64,000 bases of DNA. It comes from Paenarthrobacter sp. PH39-S1 (GTDB lineage: Bacteria > Actinomycetota > Actinomycetes > Actinomycetales > Micrococcaceae). This document shows, piece by piece, positions 1 to 7,661 of the stretch. The notes below the pieces were generated by a model. The model made no database searches. It was not told the DNA's origin and was given only the letters and a program-made list of their open reading frames with translations. The DNA is taken from NCBI RefSeq assembly GCF_030063245.1, contig NZ_JASISR010000013.1:1-64000 (forward strand). Direction: 5' to 3'. Numbering within the stretch: the first letter of the stretch is position 1; every line of letters starts with the position of its first letter. A program made the position numbers and the translations under genes.

Positions 1-1
1 C

Positions 2-43
2 GAAATCTTCAACCTCACCAAGCTGGCCCCGAAGAAAAGTTAG
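2..43 (+). CDS. C-terminal end of a gene entering from the left
   Basis: Frame 2 reads EIFNLTKLAPKKS followed by a TAG stop. Only 13 residues are inside the window, so no family can be named. The composition is compatible with real coding sequence, but a chance open frame this short cannot be excluded. Confidence 0.3.
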   Translation, partial: EIFNLTKLAPKKS

Positions 44-60
44 GTCATACACTTCCAAGC

Positions 61-83
61 CCCAAAAAGAGCCTCTGACCTGC
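61..83. repeat. Left copy of an imperfect direct repeat (possible att site)
   Basis: The 13 bases GCCTCTGACCTGC at 71-83, preceded by CCCAAAA at 61-67, recur at 4679-4691 with CCCAAAA at 4670-4676. The right copy is one arm of the ssrA terminator hairpin. Two copies bracketing decayed accessory DNA beside ssrA fit attL/attR remnants, but two similar terminator arms would look the same. Confidence 0.4.
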
Positions 84-142
84 ACAAACACAAGTTTCGA
101 ACCAATTAGCTAGGAAACTCCCGCTAGCTTCGCTGGTCCTGA

Positions 143-160
143 TGCTGGTCAAGACCAGCA
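143..160. repeat. Short perfect inverted repeat
   Basis: TGCTGGTC at 143-150 and GACCAGCA at 153-160 form an 8-bp stem with a two-base AA gap. No T-tract follows on either strand, so it is not a convincing terminator. It sits in about 280 bp without a gene, ahead of the oxidoreductase remnant, and its role is unknown. Confidence 0.3.
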
Positions 161-327
161 CCCGGCTGCCGCGGCGCCAGCTCGTCTAAGAGAGTGCCGC
201 GGTCGGGAGTGTGAAACCCGCCAGGGAGGCGACGGACAGGCCGGATCTCCAACCGTGGCGAACGCGGTTCGTGCCGCGACAGGGGGTGCCAGGCCCAAGC
301 TCGCGGGGAATAGGAGCCCTCGCCATC

Positions 328-596
328 ATGCTGGCTTCTGGTGTGAAGAACATCGGATTCCTGTCCTTCGGCCGTTGGACCGACCACCCGGAGTCCGGCA
401 CCCGCAACGCGTCGGACGCGCTTTTGCAGGCGATCGACCTAGCTGTCGCAGCCGAGGAGCTGGGGGGCGGACGGCGCCTACTTCCGCCGTCCACCACTTC
501 GCGCAGCAACATGCCTCACCGTTCCCTTTGCTCGCGGCGATCGGGGCGCGGACCAGCCGTATCGAGATCGGTACCGGCGTGATCGACATGCGGTAA
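328..596 (+). pseudogene. Broken LLM-class flavin-dependent oxidoreductase (luciferase-like), N-terminal remnant
   Basis: The start ATG at 328 has an AGGAG ribosome site at 312-316. The product begins MLASGVKNIGFLSFGRWTDH and continues to AVAAEELG in the first frame. The reading then needs one +1 shift at the G-run near 460 to give ADGAYFR, and another near 485 to give VHHFAQQHASPFPLLAAIGA and IEIGTGVIDMR. This is the N-terminal quarter of a bacterial-luciferase-like monooxygenase, a family usually 300-400 residues long. A TAA follows directly after DMR and the rest of the gene is missing. Two single-base insertions plus loss of the C-terminal part make it non-functional. Confidence 0.75.
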
Positions 597-881
597 AAGA
601 ATACCGGGTTGTAACGCTTGCCGTCGGAAGACTTAATTCCCATAGCTCATTGACGCAGCGTACAACCTCTTACGCGAGACGCTGAAGGCAATATCGAGCA
701 TCGCCCGGATCTGGACCACCGAGCCGTCGAGTTCTTGGGCCACCTGATCAACGGTCAAGAACCGCTACGTCTCCCTTCATCGGCCACGCTTTCATCGTAG
801 AGGAGACGGCCGTCCAAAAGTACGCCCACGTATACGACGCCCGTGGCGGGACCCCACCTATGCGTGCATTAGATTCTCCAT
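597..881. other. 285 bp with no recognisable gene
   Basis: This stretch follows the truncated oxidoreductase. All frames are interrupted by stops and no RNA gene or clear terminator was seen. It probably contains debris from the event that removed the rest of that gene. Confidence 0.5.
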
Positions 882-1023
882 ATGACCTCATTTACCGATG
901 CCGAGGCAGTGACGGACGAAAAAGAGAACCTTGCTGCCCAGCGCATCATGCAGGCCTTCGGCACCTTGAGCCTCGTGGGAAGAGACCCTGAGCAAATACG
1001 CAACAGTGCACGCAGGGTCACCA
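882..1023 (+). other. Possible frameshifted N-terminus of the following unknown protein
   Basis: An ATG at 882 opens a frame beginning MTSFTDAEAVTDEKENLAAQ that runs to 1139, overlapping the next gene in another frame. The first 45 or so residues look protein-like, being acidic with a plausible helix. After about 1010 the frame turns arginine-rich and looks like out-of-frame reading. The simplest explanation is one original gene with a single frameshift near 1005-1020. A short separate overlapping gene is possible. Confidence 0.3.
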
Positions 1024-1728
1024 ATGGCGAAAGACAATGCCAAGGCTCCAAACTACCCCGTGTCACAGTTCGCCTATTCCCAGCTCGTCGTTGCCTTCGG
1101 ATGCCTCCGAAGCCTGCGGCAGATGCTGGTAGTAGATGAGGATGACAACAGCGCCAACATTACGTCGGGGCCTTATGGGCCGTACGCCTTGGTTCGCAAC
1201 GCCTTGGATTCAACCGCGTGCGCGCTATGGCTGCTCAATCCGGCGAACTCCAAACTTCGGGTCAATCGCCGCGTCATCGCCCAAATGGGAGAGAACCACA
1301 ACGCATACCAGTTCCGGATGGAAATGGCATTCCCCGCCCATCAGTGGATCAGGAACTACACGAAGATGATGCAAGAAGTCGCTGACTTGGCAGGTATTGG
1401 CTCCGTAGACGTCAAAAAGCTCAAAATACCGCAGACAACAGCGATGCTGAAGGACCTGGAGCGTCTCCACGAGGATCCCGACATCTCCTGGCTTGGCGCG
1501 TGGCAGCTATCCAGCGGTCACGCCCACGGGAAGCAATGGGCGACCTTGATGAGTAATGAACTTACCGAAGTTGCGAGAACAGCTACCGACCTGGGGGCAG
1601 CCTACGGAGTCACTGTCAGCTACGGAAGCCTGGCCTTAGTCTTGGCGGCAACGGTCGAAATGATGAAGGTCGCCTGCGAACGCTATACCCACCTGGCCAC
1701 AGCTCAGGGGGATGTGAAAGGAGCCTAG
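1024..1728 (+). CDS. Unknown protein of 234 residues
   Basis: No family is recognised. The ATG at 1024 is preceded by AGGG at 1014-1017, six bases away, which favours it over the in-frame GTG at 1006. The product is soluble, without a signal peptide or membrane span, and contains the stretches PYGPYALVRNALDSTACALW and SSGHAHGKQW. The histidines in the second stretch could bind metal or nucleic acid, but that is a guess. It lies among decayed genes and mobile-element debris, and an upstream frame at 882 may be its displaced N-terminus, so it may itself be a slightly shortened cargo gene. Confidence 0.55.
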   Translation: MAKDNAKAPNYPVSQFAYSQLVVAFGCLRSLRQMLVVDEDDNSANITSGPYGPYALVRNALDSTACALWLLNPANSKLRVNRRVIAQMGENHNAYQFRMEMAFPAHQWIRNYTKMMQEVADLAGIGSVDVKKLKIPQTTAMLKDLERLHEDPDISWLGAWQLSSGHAHGKQWATLMSNELTEVARTATDLGAAYGVTVSYGSLALVLAATVEMMKVACERYTHLATAQGDVKGA

Positions 1729-1746
1729 ACGTGCCGTAGGGGTCAG

Positions 1747-1965
1747 TTATTGTGACACACCATTGATCAGAACTTCCGTCCCGCGGTTAGCCGAATCTTT
1801 GTGCTCCCGAAGTGAGCCAGATTCAAGAACACGGCGCCAGGCCGTAATGGCGTACTGGACTGCGTCCTTCCAGTAGTCGTAGGCCAGAGCATAGGGGAAA
1901 TCCTCGTCCCGTCCATGGACCAACTTGCTTCGCTTGTTGTACATCGTCTTTGCCCTCTTGAAAAG
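1747..1965 (-). pseudogene. C-terminal remnant of a HEPN-like protein
   Basis: The last 72 codons of the open frame that begins at 2280 differ in character from the transposase upstream. They contain LFKRAKTMYNKRSKLVHG followed by an aromatic, helical tail (YWKDAVQYAITAWRRVL). The element RSK(I/L)VHG after a helix is typical of Apea-like HEPN domains, found in toxins and phage-defence proteins. The HEPN catalytic pattern is R-x4-6-H, and here R and H are three residues apart within RSKLVH. Only the tail of such a domain remains, joined in frame to istA. I infer that the IS or a later deletion truncated the original gene. Confidence 0.5.
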
Positions 1966-2832
1966 CTTGATCACCGTATAGCTGATCGGGCGCTGCACCT
2001 CCTGTGTGCAGAGGGCGCGGCAGGCCTGTTCCAGCAGGCTGCGGTTGTTGCCCTTGCCCAGGCCCAGGATGTTCATGCACGCCCGGTACCCCTGGGCCTC
2101 GATCTTCAACCGGTCCAGCAGCCGGGTCGATGCTTCAACCGTGTAAGGTCCGACCTTCGCCGCCTGCCTCAGAAAATAGGCTCGGGTCCACAACAATGAC
2201 GTGTCCTCGTATCCGGCGGGTGCATGGGCCGGATCGGTGACAAAGCTGTTGCGCCGCGTGCCGCGTCGGTGGGTTGCCACGATGACCCCGTCGGCAAGGA
2301 TCGTGACCTGCTAACCGACGATCCGCACGTCCAGGACCTGCCCGGCGTGCTGGTGGGGCACGGAATACTTGGCCGTGTCGACCTGCACGTGCCAATCCCG
2401 GGAGACCTTCGCCTTCCGCCACTCCACCTGCTGCCACCTATGCTCCGGCAGGTCCATCAACTCCGCACGTTCTGCCTCCCGGAACCAGGCCCGGCGGGAC
2501 CGGGCCTCGCCACGGAATGGCGTCCGGTCATTGATCATCTCCACCTGTTCCGCGACAGCCTCGTTCAACTCATCCAGGCTCGCGAAGCGCCGGTCGGCAA
2601 GGTAATGGATGACCCAATTCGTCACGACCTTCACCCCCGCCTCCACGTTCCCCTTCTCTTGAGGGCTGGCCGCTCTGGTCGGGGCGGCCGCGCACTGGTA
2701 ATGCTCCAGGAACGCGGCATAGGACTGGTTGACGTCCCGGGTTTTCTCGTACCGGCTGATCTGGTTCGATGCCGTCGAAGCGTTATCGGGCACGATCACC
2801 TGGCACACGCCATTAAAGTACTCAAACGCGGT
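1966..2832 (-). pseudogene. istA: IS21-family transposase IstA, internal fragment with in-frame stop
   Basis: Reading leftward from about 2832, the protein runs FEYFNGVCQVIVPDNA, then SPQEKGNVEAGVKVV and NDRTPFRGEARS. This is the end of the integrase core of IS21 IstA, including the PDN motif and the downstream glutamate region. A TAG at 2313-2311 interrupts the frame after DVRIVG. The same frame continues with QVTILADGVIVATHRRG and the usual IstA tail (EAQGYRACMNILGL). The HTH and first part of the catalytic core are absent, no istB follows, and the C-terminus runs into HEPN-like sequence at about 1966. The element is dead. Confidence 0.8.
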
Positions 2833-2988
2833 TCGCGGCGCAGTAACACTCAAGGCGGGTGGCGGCACCTCGCTGGCGTCGCTGTCCACCGGCGCGGTCG
2901 CCGCACAGCTGGTCGCCGTCCAACTGGCCCGGGTAAACCAGGTGGTCCCGGGCGCATTCGCCTTCGGGAGCAAGGTCACAACAGCACT

Positions 2989-3939
2989 GTGAACACCGCA
3001 TACCCAGGCGCCGCATCGGCCGTGGCGGTGGGCGTCGATCTGGGCGGAACGGGCAGCCGGTTCGTGGTCCTGGACGATTCCCGCCGCGTCCTCGCGCACG
3101 TTACGGTGCCCACGCCCATCCGGACCAGTCCCGCGGACGCCGTCAGCTTCATCGAAGACCATGTCAACAGTGTCGCCGACGGCGCCACTGTCCGCTCAAT
3201 TGGCATCGGCGCCAGCGGCCCGGTAGATGCCACGGGAGTCATCCGGAATCAGGACACCCTCCCGGCGTTCATGGGTCTCGATCTGGTGGCCGGTTTGACC
3301 AAGGCCTACTCAATCCCGGTGTCGATCGACAACGACGCCGTAACAGCGGCCATCTGCGAGGCCAGCATCGGCGCAGCCCGCGACTACCCCAGCCTGCTCA
3401 TGATCACGCTGGGGACCGGAGTAGGAGTCAGCGCCCTCGTTCACGGCGAACCGGTGCGGGGCGCCGACGGTGTCCACCCGGAGGCCGGCCACCTGAGCGT
3501 GGCCGGCGGAAGCACGCCGTGCTACTGCGGCCGGGCGTCATGTTGGGAACAGGTCGCCTCACGTACGGCGCTCCAAAAGGCAGCGGGCCGACTCCTCTCG
3601 CAACCCTCCGGCGGCCCGGCTGACATCCAGATAGCATCCGACCGGTCCGTTGCTGGCGACGAACCGGCAAGAGAACTCTTCAACGCCTACGGCCGCCGCA
3701 TCGCCGACGGGTTGGCAGACCTGCTTACTGTCTACCGATCGGCCGCCGTCGTACTCGGTGGAAGCGGTGCGTCCTACTACCGCGCCTACGGCCATTCATT
3801 GGAGGCCCGGCTGGGCGAGCTGAAGACATATGCCTCAGTTCCACCCATATTTATCTCACAGGCCGGAGACCTCGGCGGGGCCATAGGCGCCGCGCTTCTT
3901 GGCCTCCGCCGCGCCAGTCCAATTGCGTACCAAGAGTAG
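2989..3939 (+). CDS. ROK-family sugar kinase or regulator without DNA-binding domain
   Basis: The 316-residue product matches the usual length of ROK kinases, which phosphorylate glucose, fructose, N-acetylmannosamine or related sugars using ATP. It shows the phosphate-binding motif DLGGTGSR at residues 17-24, the NDA segment after SVSIDN, ITLGTGVG, and the ROK zinc site EAGH followed by CYCGRASCWE. There is no N-terminal helix-turn-helix, so it is a kinase rather than a NagC/XylR repressor. The GTG at 2989 was chosen because the frame upstream is antisense to istA. Its ribosome site is poor, with GGAG about 19 bases away, so expression may have been altered by the neighbouring insertion. Substrate unknown. 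Confidence 0.8.
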   Translation: MNTAYPGAASAVAVGVDLGGTGSRFVVLDDSRRVLAHVTVPTPIRTSPADAVSFIEDHVNSVADGATVRSIGIGASGPVDATGVIRNQDTLPAFMGLDLVAGLTKAYSIPVSIDNDAVTAAICEASIGAARDYPSLLMITLGTGVGVSALVHGEPVRGADGVHPEAGHLSVAGGSTPCYCGRASCWEQVASRTALQKAAGRLLSQPSGGPADIQIASDRSVAGDEPARELFNAYGRRIADGLADLLTVYRSAAVVLGGSGASYYRAYGHSLEARLGELKTYASVPPIFISQAGDLGGAIGAALLGLRRASPIAYQE

Positions 3940-4656
3940 GCCTCAAGTGTCCGGTAGCAGAGTACGGGTGTTGCTCGCCACGAGCATGAGACCGTGGTAG
4001 CAACTTGTTTGCCACCCATATGGGACGACCTCAGTAGTCAGTCAGTGGACCAGCCAGCGCGCTTTGCCGGGAACTCCCACTTCAGCCTGTTGGAACATCT
4101 CCTCGCCGTTCGTCGACGCGGAGGTCAAGGGGATGCGATTCAGGGAGGCCCCGGTGCTTGAATGCACTCCGGGCCTGGTGGTGGGAAGGCACCGGACTTC
4201 GCACCCGCGGGCGAACGGACCGGGCTGGGCCAAGTCCGTCTGTCGGTACTTCCAGGCCACCGGGGCTGCCGGGGCAGACCGGGCCGCCGAAGTAGAGCGG
4301 TCACCGATGTACGAGTCGAGCGGGATGTCCCGCGGTCCGCCCCCGTGCAAGGGGCGATCGCGACGCAGACGCAAACGTTTTGGAGATGTTCGGCATGCCC
4401 GACGCTGCGGCTTCCGCCTCAAGGTCACCGGCGTCGCCGGCAAGCGAACCAGAGCCCTGACCGGCCCAGGCCGGAGTACCGGCCGACAGTCATGTGGCGG
4501 CCGCCCGACACAACCATGTAAGTGGCGTAAGGAAAACCGAGCAAAGGCAACTGCAGCAGGGGAGGGACACCTACCGCAACCAGCAACCGGGCCCACAGCG
4601 ACCCTACAGCGAGGGAGAGTTCCTGGTAGCAACAACCCAAAAGTGATGACAAAGTC
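3940..4656. other. About 700 bp with no recognisable gene
   Basis: Open frames exist on both strands (4064-4696 plus, 4042-4674 minus), but neither translation resembles a protein family. Both are rich in arginine, proline and glycine, as out-of-frame GC-rich DNA is. The minus frame ends EMFQQAEVGVPGKARWLVH near 4042, which looks slightly more protein-like and could be the tail of a lost gene. The stretch lies between the ROK gene and the ssrA terminator. Confidence 0.5.
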
Positions 4657-4658
4657 AA

Positions 4659-4690
4659 CAGGCCAGAGACCCAAAAGGGCCTCTGACCTG
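4659..4690 (-). terminator. Intrinsic-type terminator of ssrA
   Basis: On the minus strand CAGGTCAGAGGCCC and GGGTCTCTGGCCTG form a 14-bp stem with two G-T pairs around a TTTT loop, starting 12 bases after the tmRNA 3' end. No long T-run follows, which is common in actinobacterial terminators. The first arm contains the sequence repeated at 71-83. Confidence 0.75.
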
Positions 4691-4691
4691 C
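4670..4691. repeat. Right copy of the direct repeat (possible att site)
   Basis: CCCAAAA at 4670-4676 and GCCTCTGACCTGC at 4679-4691 match 61-67 and 71-83. The copy lies within and just beyond the ssrA terminator. Integrative elements often use the 3' end of ssrA, but a usual att core overlaps the mature RNA, and this one begins 12 bases beyond it. Confidence 0.4.
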
Positions 4692-4702
4692 GATAATACC
4701 TG

Positions 4703-5066
4703 TGGAGATGGGGGGAATTGAACCCCCGTCCGATGTTGTGTTGTCAGGTCTTCTCCGGGCGCAGTTTGCGTCGGTTTTTCTCAGCCCCAGCTATCCTGCA
4801 AACGAGTAGCTGCCAGGCTCAGTTACATAAGTGTCCCCTATGCCCCTGTAACAAAGGCGTAGAGCAGTGGCCCTCTAAATGACGCCAGGATCCGGGGCGA
4901 GAGCAGACCCGGTCTGACGGACTGTCTTACTGCTTAGGCAGCAAGAGCGAAGTCAGTGCGCGATGTTTTGGCACTTATTGGTTTACAGAGAGCGTTTACG
5001 AGATAACCCTGTATCCTCGGCCCGCTTCACCTGTCGCGACGAACACCGTCGAAACCAGTCATCCCC
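4703..5066 (-). ncRNA. ssrA: Transfer-messenger RNA (tmRNA)
   Basis: The RNA rescues stalled ribosomes: alanyl-tmRNA with SmpB enters the A site and adds a degradation tag. The 5' end GGGGATGACTGGTTTCGAC at 5066 and the 3' end TTCAATTCCCCCCATCTCCA ending at 4703 pair through GGGGATG/CATCTCC as the tRNA-like acceptor stem, with a T-arm GGGTTCAATTCC. CCA is not encoded. The tag frame starts at the GCC at 4972-4970 and reads AKTSRTDFALAA, ending with TAA at 4936-4934. At 364 nt it has normal length. Its partner gene smpB lies 2.6 kb upstream on the same strand. Confidence 0.97.
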
Positions 5067-5073
5067 ATGTTGT

Positions 5074-5079
5074 GTTATC
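5074..5079 (-). promoter_or_regulatory. Candidate -10 element of ssrA
   Basis: GATAAC on the minus strand lies seven bases before the tmRNA 5' end at 5066, the position expected for a sigma-70 type -10 box. No convincing -35 hexamer is seen about 17 bases further upstream. Confidence 0.4.
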
Positions 5080-5258
5080 AAACCCCGATGGTGCTTGCGG
5101 CACCAGCGGATTACTCAGTATAACGCACATGGCGCGGCCATGTATTCCCGGCCCGGCCGGCTCTGGCCCCGGGCTCGTTCCCCGGCCCGGGCCCCGGGCC
5201 GCCATTGATTCTGCCCCTCGATCCGGCCATACCAGCCGTGCCCGGTGCGCCCGGCAGG

Positions 5259-6590
5259 TCAGCGCGGGAGAAGGCCGCTCTCCGCTTTGACCTCCAGGAC
5301 CTTAAGCGCGGCGGCGTCCACCATTGCAGCGAAGGCCGGATCCGCGGTCTGCCGGTCCAGCATGCCGTGGTAGAGCTGCGGCAGGATCGTCTGGTTCGTG
5401 CACAGTGCCATAGTGCCGCCGGCTGCGATGAAACCGGCGCCCCGGTCTCTGGGCGCCACCGGGGAGAGCTGCACGGCGTCGCAGATGTCGTCGGAGACGA
5501 TGATGCCGCTGAAGCCGAGGTCGCCACGGACCATGCCGTCCATGATGACGGAGGAGAACGGGGCCATCCGCGCCGGGTCGATGGCCGGGTAGTCGGCGTT
5601 GGAGATCATCATCCAGCGCACGCCGGCCCGCACGGCGTCCCGGAACGGCGCGATGAACGGATCGTTCCGGACGGTGGTGCCGTCCACGACGCCGCTGCTG
5701 GTGTCCGTATTCGCTGTCACCCGGCCCAGGCCCGGGAAATGTTTGGCGACGGCGGCCACCCCGCCGTCGGCCATGCCGTTGGCGAAGGCGGTTCCGTGGG
5801 CTGAAACCGCTTCGGGGGTGAAACCGTATTGGCGTCCGAAGTGCCCGATCGGTGCATTGGCGGGGGCAAAGCCGGCGCTGGGGACGGTGTCGAGCACGGG
5901 GGCAAAATTAACGTTGATACCGGCGCCGGCCAGCTGACTGCCCCAGAGCCGGGCATCCGCGCGCAGCTGTACGGGATCAAGGGCGCCCTGGTCAATCGCG
6001 GCCGGCATCGCGGAGAAGCCCGGGCCGTTCATGATCTGCACCATGCCGCCCTCCTGGTCGGTGGCGATGAACTGACTGACCCCAGCGGTGCTCTGGGCCG
6101 AAACCTGGGCCTTCAGCGACGCCACCACGCCGGCGACGGCGGCGGTTCCGTCGTAGCCGCGGCCCTTCAGGAAGACGTTGCCCACATGGTAACTGGTCAG
6201 AGCGGTCAGCGCGGCCGCGTCCGGGCCGGTCACGGGCGAGCTCACCATGAGCACCTGCCCGACCTTCTGCTCGGGCGTCATGGTTGCCAGTCGCTGCTGT
6301 GCGGCGGCGAGCTGGGCTGAAACGGGGGCCGACGACGGCGGCTGGCCGGGCGCCGTCGTGCCCGCTACCGGAGCGGTGCCTGCGGCCGGGACAGAAGCGG
6401 GCGGCACCGCCGTCCGGCTCCCGGAAACCGTGGCCGACGGCGAAGCGGACGGTGCGCCTGAGCCGCCGGCCCCCGGCCGCCCCGGTCCAGAGGCACCCAG
6501 CGACATGACGCTGATGGACAACACGACGGCCAAGAGGACCACGACACCGGTCGCCAGGGCGGCCCACCTGCGGCGACTAATGCGTTTCAC
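5259..6590 (-). CDS. Membrane-anchored glycoside hydrolase family 3 protein (NagZ-like)
   Basis: The 443-residue product has an N-terminal membrane anchor at about residues 9-31, a Pro/Ala/Ser-rich linker to about 95, then a GH3 N-terminal TIM barrel. Visible GH3 elements are ATDQEGG (176-182), KHFPGLG (283-289) and VSDDI with the likely nucleophile Asp367. Family members hydrolyse beta-N-acetylglucosaminides, often in peptidoglycan turnover. The NagZ acid/base histidine of the DSH loop is absent: here the loop reads NTDTSSG. The enzyme would act outside the membrane, unlike cytoplasmic NagZ. The start is a GTG at 6590 with no obvious ribosome site, and a 15-bp tandem repeat array lies directly upstream. 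An inactive or lipoprotein-like paralogue is possible. Confidence 0.85.
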   Translation of the reverse strand: MKRISRRRWAALATGVVVLLAVVLSISVMSLGASGPGRPGAGGSGAPSASPSATVSGSRTAVPPASVPAAGTAPVAGTTAPGQPPSSAPVSAQLAAAQQRLATMTPEQKVGQVLMVSSPVTGPDAAALTALTSYHVGNVFLKGRGYDGTAAVAGVVASLKAQVSAQSTAGVSQFIATDQEGGMVQIMNGPGFSAMPAAIDQGALDPVQLRADARLWGSQLAGAGINVNFAPVLDTVPSAGFAPANAPIGHFGRQYGFTPEAVSAHGTAFANGMADGGVAAVAKHFPGLGRVTANTDTSSGVVDGTTVRNDPFIAPFRDAVRAGVRWMMISNADYPAIDPARMAPFSSVIMDGMVRGDLGFSGIIVSDDICDAVQLSPVAPRDRGAGFIAAGGTMALCTNQTILPQLYHGMLDRQTADPAFAAMVDAAALKVLEVKAESGLLPR

Positions 6591-6740
6591 GGCGGTGCAG
6601 TCTTATTCTGTGTGGTTTCAAATCCGTGCAGTCTCATTCCGTGCAGTCTCATTCCGTGCAGTCTCATTCCGTGCAGTTTCATTCCGTGCAGTTTCATGGC
6701 GTGAAGTTTCATTGCGTGTGGTTTTCAGTCCGTGCGCCCC
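6591..6740. repeat. Degenerate 15-bp tandem repeat array
   Basis: About nine units of a 15-bp motif follow one another, the clearest being ATTCCGTGCAGTCTC at 6642-6686. Units become more divergent toward both ends (for example ATGGCGTGAAGTTTC). The array fills the upstream region of the GH3 gene, where its promoter and ribosome site should be. Read in one frame it would give a monotonous five-residue repeat (SFRAV), which I regard as non-coding. Confidence 0.85.
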
Positions 6741-6779
6741 TCATGCCTCCCGCCCAGCCTACGGCCGACCGCTGCGGAG

Positions 6780-7661
6780 CTAGCCGCGCTGGCGCAGGTG
6801 CGCCTCGTTGAGCGCGTCCATTTCGTCGTCGCTCATCTCATCGAGTTCCTTGCGTTCCCCTTTGTCCGTCCGGGAGAAGCGGACAAAGAGCAGGATGATG
6901 ATCGGCAGGTCCGCGGCCTCGCAGATGAACCAGAGCCAGTCCCCGGCCAGCTGCTGGTCCCGCAGTGGGTTGGGGAACCACGCCGGCCGGGCGCCGGTCA
7001 CATCGGCGGCCCCATCCAGCACTGCACTGTTCAACCGGAGCAGAATGCCGGGGATGGCGTCCGCCAGCAGCTCGATGAAGGCAAACACAAACTGCAGCAT
7101 CAGCAGCGACGTGCTGGTCCGGGTGCCGGCCTCGGTGATCGGGAGCACCAGCAGCAGCCCCAACAGCGGTATGCCCACGCTCAGCATCCCCTCCGCCAGC
7201 GGGCTGAGTCTGGCAACTCCGGCCAGCGGCGTGAGCATCGCGGAGAACAGCAGCAGACCCACCAGTGGGGCAATGACTGCGTTACCGAAGAACTTCATCG
7301 GCCACCGGCCCAGCACGCTCAGCCGTCGGCGGAGGCTGGGATTGGCGATGGCCGCCTGAGTCAGTCCGAGCGGCAGACCCAGCGAGAGCAGGATCGGAAC
7401 GACGAAAAGCAACAGTGCCAGCCGGACCGAGAAGGCCCAGCGCAAGTCGGACGAGTAGGTGCCCAGGAATCCGAAGGAAATCCAGGCGAAGCTGCCCAGA
7501 CCCAGCAGATAAAAGCTGAGCACCCGCCATAACGGCCATCGGATGCCGGCGGCCCGGGCACGTACCAGGCCGGTGCCATACAACAGTGCGGCCGCCAGTA
7601 CGAGCGCCAGCGCCCAGGGATCCAGCGCCCAGGTTCCGAAAAACTGCTCCAGTGCCGGCAT
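6780..7661 (-). CDS. CtaG-like cytochrome c oxidase assembly membrane protein (caa3_CtaG family)
   Basis: This 293-residue protein has about seven hydrophobic spans, for example near residues 14-28, 44-64, 80-105 and 170-186, followed by a charged cytoplasmic tail ending HLRQRG. The pattern, with a conserved PNPLRDQQLAGDWLWF segment between the last spans, is that of the caa3_CtaG family. Its members help form active cytochrome oxidase, probably through copper delivery. The ATG at 7661 follows the smpB stop directly (TAG ATG), so the two genes are translationally coupled. The link to smpB has no obvious functional meaning. Confidence 0.8.
   Translation of the reverse strand: MPALEQFFGTWALDPWALALVLAAALLYGTGLVRARAAGIRWPLWRVLSFYLLGLGSFAWISFGFLGTYSSDLRWAFSVRLALLLFVVPILLSLGLPLGLTQAAIANPSLRRRLSVLGRWPMKFFGNAVIAPLVGLLLFSAMLTPLAGVARLSPLAEGMLSVGIPLLGLLLVLPITEAGTRTSTSLLMLQFVFAFIELLADAIPGILLRLNSAVLDGAADVTGARPAWFPNPLRDQQLAGDWLWFICEAADLPIIILLFVRFSRTDKGERKELDEMSDDEMDALNEAHLRQRG

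Noticed and set aside
2224-2988. N-terminal extension of the ROK gene by 255 codons
   Set aside because: These codons are antisense to the istA remnant, and ROK kinases are about 310 residues long, which fits the start at 2989.
4042-4696. Two opposed open frames of about 210 codons each
   Set aside because: Both are Arg/Pro/Gly-rich without domain features, and the plus frame runs into the ssrA terminator.
4703-4760. A separate tRNA gene suggested by the T-arm GGGTTCAATTCC
   Set aside because: It is the tRNA-like 3' domain of tmRNA; the matching acceptor strand is at the 5' end at 5066.
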